Part shown: in pieces, positions 58,642 through 64,000 of the stretch | Layout of the letters: each line of letters opens with the position of its first letter | Numbering within the stretch: the first letter of the stretch is position 1 | Source: Streptomyces omiyaensis | GTDB lineage: Bacteria; Actinomycetota; Actinomycetes; Streptomycetales; Streptomycetaceae | Reading direction: 5' to 3' | Length of the DNA stretch: 64,000 nt | NCBI RefSeq assembly: GCF_014650895.1 | Contig: NZ_BMVV01000017.1 | Location: 62,001-126,000 of the forward strand | Made by a program: the position numbers and the translations under genes | Notes under the pieces: model-generated | Told to the model about the DNA's origin: nothing | The model's input: only the letters and a program-made list of their open reading frames with translations | Databases searched by the model: none

Positions 58642-60708
58642 TCAGAAACGGCCGCCGCCGCCCCGCCGGCCGCGCGTGCCGCTGCCGCCGAAGCTGCCGG
58701 GTCCGCCGCCGAAGCCTCCGCCGCCGAAACCGCCCCCGCGCCCGCCCCCGCCGGACCCCCCGCCGAAGAGGCCGCCGAGGACGATGCCGCCGAGCACGGC
58801 CCCGCCCAGCCCGCCGCCTCCCGCACCCGCCACCCCTCCCGGGCCGTTCGGGTTGCCGTACCGGCGCACGTCCTGTTCGGCGAGCTCCTGCGCCCGGCGG
58901 GCGAGCGCGTCGGCCTGCCGCGCCTCCGCGAGCGCCGCCTGCGGGTCGCCCGCCGCCAGCGCCCGCGCCTTCTCCAGGCGCCGCTGCGCCTCGGCCAGCC
59001 GGGTCCTGGCCTCGCTGCCGACCGCGCCCCGGTGGGTCCGGACGTAGTCCGAGGCCGCCCCCAGCTCGGAGCGGGCCGTCAGCAGCGCCTGGTCGAGGAG
59101 GTCGCGGGCGCGCCGGTCGCCGGACTCGCGCTCCCGGGCGCCGGCCAGCGCCTCGTCGAGCGCCGCGTCCGCCTCCTCGACCCGCCGCAGCGCGTCCAGG
59201 GGGTCGTACCTGCCCGCCTCCACCTCCCGCCGGACCTCCGCCGCCACCGCCTCCGCGCGGGCGATCCGGCCGCGCAGCTCGCCCGTCGAGGCCTCCCGGC
59301 CGGTCCCTTCGAGGAGCCCGCGGGCCTCCGCCAGGTCGGCGCCGGTCTCGGTGAGCACGCCCGGCAGCCGGCCGGCCGCCTCGGCCAGCTCCCGCGCCCG
59401 CCGGTCCACCGCCTCGATCAGCCGCGCCGCCTGGTCGACCGCGCCCTCGGCGGCCCGCACGTGCACGGCCGCGGAGCCGGTGTCCCCGTCGTCGACGGAC
59501 TGACGCGCCCGGTTGATGCGGGCGGTGGCGAAGACCAGCCGGTCCTTGGCCTGCTCGACGTCGCCGGCGACCGGCGCCGCCGCGGACGCGGCGTACCGCT
59601 CCCGCATCGCCGCCAGCGCCGCCTCGGCGCCGCCGACCCGGCCGGTCTGCGCGCGGAAGGCGGTCTCCACCGCCGCCAGCGCCTGGGGCGCGGTCCGCTC
59701 CAGGGCCCGCAGCCGGTCGAAGTCCTCGGTCTCGGCGTCGAGCCGGGCGTCGGCCTCGGCACAGCGCCGCAGGATCTCGCCGAGCATCGAGCGCCGGGTG
59801 GCGTCGTCCTCGGGGAAGGCGTCGTCGAGCTTCTGCCGCAGCCGGAAGGAGGCGGTCAGCTGCTCCTCGGCGAAGGCCACCGCCTCCTCGAAGGGGCGGG
59901 TCGCCTCCTCGCCGAACTGGGCGGTGGCGAAGCCCAGTTCCTCCTGGCTGGTGCGGACGGCGTCGTCGGTGGCGACCAGCGCCCGCCGGGCCTCGCCGTC
60001 CAGCTCCTCCAGGGAGGGCGGCGCGGGCCGCTCGGGCCGCCCCCGGCCCCCGCCGCCGGGGGTGGTGCGGGTCGCGGCCCGCCGGCGCCGGCGGGCGTAC
60101 GCGTACGCCGCCACCGCCCCGGCGCCGCCGACGAGCGCCACCGGGAGGATCAGATCGGCCCCGGAGGAGCCGGAGCCGCCCGGGTCGGCCGGTCCGGGGG
60201 TGAGCGGGGGGACGGGGACGGGGAGGCCGGCGAGGACGGCGGCGTAGCCGTCCGCCGCGCCGATCGCCGCGCCCGCCCAGTCGTTCACCCTGAGCGCCGG
60301 CTCGATCGCGGTCCGGGCCACGTCGTCGAGCTGGGCCTGGGTCAGCCGGGAGCCGGGGTCGGCGGTGTAGCCGTACTGCCGGTCGCGGGTGGCGACGGCG
60401 AGCAGCACGTCGTCGAGGCCGAGGCCGTTGCGCTCGGCGGTCGCGTCGGCCCAGTCCTGCCCGGAGCGGCCGGAGAAGTCCCGTACGTAGACCACGAAGA
60501 GCTGCATCCGGCGCTCGTCGTAGAGCCGGTCGAGGGCCTCGGCCACCTCGGGGCGCCGGTCGCCCAGCGCGCCCACCCGGTCGAGGATCTGCCCCTCGGC
60601 GGGGAGGACCACGGGGTCGTCGGCGCGGGCGCCGGCCGCGGCGGGCGCGACGAGCCACCACGCCGCCACCAGCACCGCGAGCAGGGCTCGGGTGGCTGTT
60701 CGGGTCAC
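58642..60708 (-). CDS. TPM-domain membrane protein with long coiled-coil region and Gly-rich tail
   Basis: A 688-residue protein. Signal/anchor LLAVLVAAWWLVAPAAAGA, an extracytoplasmic TPM domain about 30-165 (DDVLLAVATRDRQYGYTADP), a membrane helix about 190-215 (LILPVALVGGAGAVAAYAYA), a helical cytosolic region to about 610 and a GGG/GGF tail. TPM proteins are linked to membrane repair, and pairing with pspA fits that. The GTG (VTRTATRALLAVLV) has no Shine-Dalgarno and lies near the divergent promoter, so it may be leaderless; the longer in-frame reading adds unlike sequence. Confidence 0.88.
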   Translation of the reverse strand: MTRTATRALLAVLVAAWWLVAPAAAGARADDPVVLPAEGQILDRVGALGDRRPEVAEALDRLYDERRMQLFVVYVRDFSGRSGQDWADATAERNGLGLDDVLLAVATRDRQYGYTADPGSRLTQAQLDDVARTAIEPALRVNDWAGAAIGAADGYAAVLAGLPVPVPPLTPGPADPGGSGSSGADLILPVALVGGAGAVAAYAYARRRRRAATRTTPGGGGRGRPERPAPPSLEELDGEARRALVATDDAVRTSQEELGFATAQFGEEATRPFEEAVAFAEEQLTASFRLRQKLDDAFPEDDATRRSMLGEILRRCAEADARLDAETEDFDRLRALERTAPQALAAVETAFRAQTGRVGGAEAALAAMRERYAASAAAPVAGDVEQAKDRLVFATARINRARQSVDDGDTGSAAVHVRAAEGAVDQAARLIEAVDRRARELAEAAGRLPGVLTETGADLAEARGLLEGTGREASTGELRGRIARAEAVAAEVRREVEAGRYDPLDALRRVEEADAALDEALAGARERESGDRRARDLLDQALLTARSELGAASDYVRTHRGAVGSEARTRLAEAQRRLEKARALAAGDPQAALAEARQADALARRAQELAEQDVRRYGNPNGPGGVAGAGGGGLGGAVLGGIVLGGLFGGGSGGGGRGGGFGGGGFGGGPGSFGGSGTRGRRGGGGRF

Positions 60709-60854
60709 AAAAGGGAGGTTATGTACGGTGATGCGGGCCCGCGACCGGACGGACGCCCACCGGAAACCGACCGCGCCGGTCCGGATGTCCCCGTCGGTGC
60801 ACATCTCCACAGGGGGCTCCGGCGGGCGGAGGCCCGCGGCTCTCGGGGGTTCGG

Positions 60855-61883
60855 ATGGACGGTCGGCTGAAACGGGTGTGGCGCAAGGGGCGCTGGTGGG
60901 TGCTGGGGCTGGTGCTGCTCCTCGTCGTGCCGCCGCTCTTCGGCGCGCTCGCCCTGCGCGTCAGCTACGCGGGCGACCTCCGCGACGACGCCCGCACCCG
61001 GGGGAAGGACGCGTACTGGATCGGGCACGCGTGGGTGGACGGCAGGAAGAAGGACGCCGACCTCCAGGCCCTCGCCGAGCGCCTGAAGGGCACCGGGATC
61101 AGGGACCTGTACGTGCACGCCGGCCCGCTCGAACACGACGGCACCCTGCCCGCGGACCGGCACCCCCGCGCACGGTGGCTGACCGACGGCGTCCACCGGG
61201 TCCTGCCCGGCGTGCGCGTCCAGGCGTGGCTCGGCGACGTCCTCGCCGACGAGGGACCGAACGGGCTGTGGCTCTCCGACGCCGCCTCCCGCACGGCCGT
61301 CGTCGCCTCCGCCCGCCAGGTCCTCGGCGCGGGATTCGACGGCGTCCACTTCGACCTGGAGCCGCTCCAGTCCGGCGACGCCGACTACCTGACGCTCCTC
61401 GACGACCTGCGGCGCACGACGAAGGCCCGCGAGGCGGTGCTCTCCGTCGCCGCCCACCAGATCGACCCGGTGCCGGGCGCCCACTCGGCGCTCGGCCTCT
61501 TCGGGGACAACGGCAAGTGGTGGTCGCAGGAGTACTTCGGCGAGGTCGCCCGGCGGGTCGACCAGATCGCGGTGATGTCGTACGACACCTGGATGCCGCT
61601 GGAGTCCCTGTACGGCGGCTACGTCGCCCAGCAGACCGCGCTCGCCCTGGAGGCGACCCCGGTCTCCACCGACCTGCTCATGGGGCTGCCCTTCTTCCAC
61701 GAGGACGACCTGGGCCACCACGAGGACGCCGAGACCGTCGCCGCCGGCGTCCGGGGCGTCCGCCTCGGCCTCGGCCGCACCGATCCGGGCCGCGAGCGGT
61801 TCGGCGTGGCGCTGTACGTGGACTTCGCGGAGGAGCCGGCCGACTGGACCGCCTACCGCACCGGCTGGCTCCCCCACCCCTGA
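60855..61883 (+). CDS. Membrane-anchored GH18-like TIM-barrel protein
   Basis: A 342-residue protein with an N-terminal anchor WWVLGLVLLLVVPPLFGALAL and an extracellular barrel. GFDGVHFDLEPL resembles the GH18 DxxDxDxE motif with the acid Glu kept, and QIAVMSYDTWMP resembles the following MxYD segment. It may cleave or bind a cell-wall or storage glycan; a lectin-like role is possible. Divergent from the TPM gene. Confidence 0.75.
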   Translation: MDGRLKRVWRKGRWWVLGLVLLLVVPPLFGALALRVSYAGDLRDDARTRGKDAYWIGHAWVDGRKKDADLQALAERLKGTGIRDLYVHAGPLEHDGTLPADRHPRARWLTDGVHRVLPGVRVQAWLGDVLADEGPNGLWLSDAASRTAVVASARQVLGAGFDGVHFDLEPLQSGDADYLTLLDDLRRTTKAREAVLSVAAHQIDPVPGAHSALGLFGDNGKWWSQEYFGEVARRVDQIAVMSYDTWMPLESLYGGYVAQQTALALEATPVSTDLLMGLPFFHEDDLGHHEDAETVAAGVRGVRLGLGRTDPGRERFGVALYVDFAEEPADWTAYRTGWLPHP

Positions 61884-62168
61884 CCGCACCCACCGCGCCG
61901 CGCCTCCGCGCCCGCCGTTTCGCCGCGGCCGCGCGTGCCGCGCCCGCCGCTCCGTTGCGGACACGCGTCCCGCCGGGGCGTGGGGGGGACCCCCATCGCC
62001 CTGCGGGACGCCCGCCCACAGGTACGGCGGGGCCTGCCCACAGCGGTGGCGGGCGCCCGCCCGCAGGGACGGCGGGGGCCCGCCCGCAGGGGTCGGTGGG
62101 GGCCCCGGCCGCGGGGGGAGGAGGATGGGGCGGGGGCGTCGTGGGCACGTCCCGGGGGGAGCGCCGTC

Positions 62169-62924
62169 GTGACCAGTCGCCTGTTGATGCCCGTACGGAG
62201 CCGCGGGACCGCACCCGCCGGCGTACCGGAGCCCGCCGCCGACCCGACGCCCGGGTCGACCCGGGCGACCGCGATCCTCGACCACGGGCACCCGCTCGTC
62301 GCCGCCCTCGCCGCGCGCGCCGCGAGGGGCGGGCGGACCGACCGGGACCGGCTGCGGGCGGCGCACCGGCTGATCGTCGCCGGGGTGCGGCCCGTCTACT
62401 CGGTGGAGGACCGCCGCCGGGCCTCCCGCACCCTGCGGCTCGGCCGCGGTTCGTGCAGTCAGCGGATGGCGGTCCTGGAGGCCGTGGCCCGGTCCCTCGG
62501 CATCCCCACGCGCGTGCGGGGGCTGCTCGTCGACGGGTCCTTCTGGTACCCCCGCTTCCCGCGCCTGCGGCCCTTCGTCCCGGCCGAAGTGCTGCTCGCC
62601 TGGCCGGAGTTCCGCCTCGACGGCGGCTGGGTCCCGATCGCCGGCCTCTTCGACCACGCGGGCCCCTCGCGGGAGGGCGGCTTCGCCAACACCGGGGCGG
62701 AGACGCTCTTCGAGGCGGTGGCCCGCACCGGCGTCGACTGGGACGCCCCGGCGGCCTGCGACGGCACCTCCGGCGCCTGCGACCTCTCCGCCCACCTCCG
62801 TACCGATCTGGGCCGCTTCACCTCGCGCGACGAGCTCTTCGGCCGGTACGGGCAGACCCTGTGCCGGCCCGCCCGCACCCTGGCCGAGCCGGTCCTCGGC
62901 CGCTGGAGCGCGGGGGCCGCCTGA
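62169..62924 (+). CDS. Transglutaminase-like domain protein
   Basis: A 251-residue protein with LGRGSCSQRMAVLEAVARSL followed by GIPTRVRGLLVDG, the Cys block of transglutaminase-like (papain-fold) domains. A His/Asp pair is less clear (WVPIAGLFDHAG). No signal peptide. GTG start behind GGGGGGAG. The 285-bp gap before it is very GC-rich with degenerate cccgcccgcaggg repeats and no gene I can support. Substrate unknown. Confidence 0.7.
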   Translation: MTSRLLMPVRSRGTAPAGVPEPAADPTPGSTRATAILDHGHPLVAALAARAARGGRTDRDRLRAAHRLIVAGVRPVYSVEDRRRASRTLRLGRGSCSQRMAVLEAVARSLGIPTRVRGLLVDGSFWYPRFPRLRPFVPAEVLLAWPEFRLDGGWVPIAGLFDHAGPSREGGFANTGAETLFEAVARTGVDWDAPAACDGTSGACDLSAHLRTDLGRFTSRDELFGRYGQTLCRPARTLAEPVLGRWSAGAA

Positions 62925-63080
62925 GCCCCGCCGCGGCGGCCCTTGGGCCGCACGAGTGGGGTTTGCCGGGGCCGCCGCCGTGTCGGCGGGGCCGCGTCCG
63001 GAGGGTGCCGTTCAGTGGGACGAGTCAGAGAAATCTGATCATCTCCAAATGGCACGAAACCGGATGAAGGGGTAAAAGTC

Positions 63081-64000
63081 ATGTCCCAGGTCGGCGCCCC
63101 CCGGGGGAGGACATGGGCCGGTCCGTCCGGGAGCCCCCGCTCCCGGACACTCCGCTCCGTCGCCACCCTCACCAGCGTGGTCCTCGCCGTCACCGTCCTC
63201 GCCGGATGCAGCTCCGACGAGGACGCCGCCGCCGGTCCGGCCGCCGCCCAGGACAACGCGCCCACCGCGCGCGGCATGGTCGACGACGGCGGCACGCTGC
63301 GCTGGGCGGTGGACGCCCTGCCGTCCACCCTCAACACCTTCCAGGCCGACGCGGACGCCGCCACCGGCCGCGTCGCGGGCGCCGTCCTGCCCGCCCTGTA
63401 CACCCTGGACGAGCGCGGCCGGCCGCGCCTCAACCCCGACTACCTGGAGACCGCCGAGGTCGTCGCGACCGAGCCCCGCCAGGTCGTCCTCTACAAGCTC
63501 AACCAGCAGGCCGTGTGGAGCGACGGGCGCGAGATCGGCGCCGCCGACTTCGTCGCCCAGTGGCGGGCCCTCAGCGGCCGCGACACCGCCTACTGGACGG
63601 CCAGGAACGCCGGCTACGAGCGGATCGAGAAGATCGAGAAGGGCAAGAACGACCTGGAGGTGCGGGTCACCTTCGCCAAGCCCTACGCCGACTGGCGCTC
63701 CCTCTTCACCCCCCTCTACCCGAAGCAGGTGATGGGCTCCCCGAACTCCTTCAACGACGGGGCGCGCACCACCCTCAAGGTCACCGCAGGACCGTTCCTG
63801 CTGGGCAAGGTGGACGCGAAGGGCGGCGATCTCACCCTCACCCGCAACCCCCGCTGGTGGGGGAAGCCCGCCAAGCTCGACAGCCTCGTCCTGCGGGCCG
63901 TCCCCCGCGCCGACCGCGAGGCCGCCCTGGCCGCCGGCAAGCTCGACCTGGCCGAGGTCGACCGCTCCACCGCCGAGCGGATCGCGCTCGCCCTCAAGGA
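63081..64000 (+). CDS. ABC transporter solute-binding lipoprotein, family 5 (partial, runs off right edge)
   Basis: The first 306 codons of an extracellular oligopeptide/nickel-type binding protein. Signal VVLAVTVLAGCSS with lipobox LAGC, then LRWAVDALPSTLNTFQAD, YTLDERGRPRLNPDYLETAE and YKLNQQAVWSDGREIGAADF, typical of SBP_bac_5. ATG behind GAAGGGG. The C-terminus and the permease genes would lie to the right. Confidence 0.93.
   Translation, partial: MSQVGAPRGRTWAGPSGSPRSRTLRSVATLTSVVLAVTVLAGCSSDEDAAAGPAAAQDNAPTARGMVDDGGTLRWAVDALPSTLNTFQADADAATGRVAGAVLPALYTLDERGRPRLNPDYLETAEVVATEPRQVVLYKLNQQAVWSDGREIGAADFVAQWRALSGRDTAYWTARNAGYERIEKIEKGKNDLEVRVTFAKPYADWRSLFTPLYPKQVMGSPNSFNDGARTTLKVTAGPFLLGKVDAKGGDLTLTRNPRWWGKPAKLDSLVLRAVPRADREAALAAGKLDLAEVDRSTAERIALALK

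Noticed and set aside
61884..62168. Possible small gene in the GC-rich gap before the transglutaminase-like gene
   Set aside because: Open frames here are arginine/proline-rich with no ribosome site; the DNA is a degenerate C-rich repeat.

Overview
The window is high-GC DNA with GTG starts, GTGA/ATGA stop-start overlaps, SARP regulators, a SpoIIE phosphatase and a DasR-type palindrome. This fits the chromosome of a Streptomyces or close relative. I saw no rRNA, tRNA, CRISPR array, transposase or origin.

Layout. (i) 1-2.7 kb is housekeeping: a divergent DUF6542 membrane protein and ychF, then an SDR and a long hairpin. (ii) About 2.8 to 46.5 kb is a biosynthetic gene cluster. (iii) 46.5-64 kb is ordinary Streptomyces chromosome: secreted subtilisin, septum-formation-type membrane protein, chitinase/GntR pair, SPOR, Nudix, anti-sigma-type ATPase, SpoIIE, PspA, TPM protein, GH18-like protein, transglutaminase-like protein and a family-5 solute-binding lipoprotein.

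Core of the cluster (18.4-33.4 kb, two divergent operons). The genes form a complete amino-group carrier protein (AmCP, LysW-type) pathway: LysX-type ligase, LysZ-type kinase, LysY/ArgC-type reductase, AmCP and LysK-type M20 hydrolase. They are interleaved with a split transketolase and a DegT-type aminotransferase. In published vazabitide A/azinomycin work this set makes the diaminodihydroxyheptanoate (DADH) precursor of the 1-azabicyclo[3.1.0]hexane unit. The cluster also carries a sulfotransferase, a full PAPS supply set (cysD, cysN, cysC), and two unusual proteins placed where the aziridine-forming pair (Vzb10/11, AziU3/U2) would be expected. I infer that the product contains an aziridine-type azabicycle made by sulfation and sulfate elimination.

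Around the core. An ACP / KS-like / KS / enoyl-hydratase operon, two acyl-CoA-dehydrogenase-like proteins and a C-A-T-TE NRPS could supply an acyl or aminoacyl partner. A second ATP-grasp ligase, a membrane desaturase, an FAD protein and an SDR are candidates for assembly and tailoring, and an MFS protein for export. Control genes are two large SARP-NB-ARC-TPR regulators and one LuxR-type response regulator.

Most unusual points: a second AmCP (46/59 residues identical to the first) followed immediately by a 2OG-Fe(II) oxygenase; two tiny secreted peptides next to regulators that share N-terminal MRR and C-terminal DNHGND; a 634-residue protein with a caspase-like His/Cys arrangement in the AmCP operon; an ATP-grasp relative lacking its ATP-binding lobe; and three MITE-like elements with CTAG ends, each of which supplies the stop codon of the gene before it. 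Family calls were made by eye from motifs; no database search was possible.
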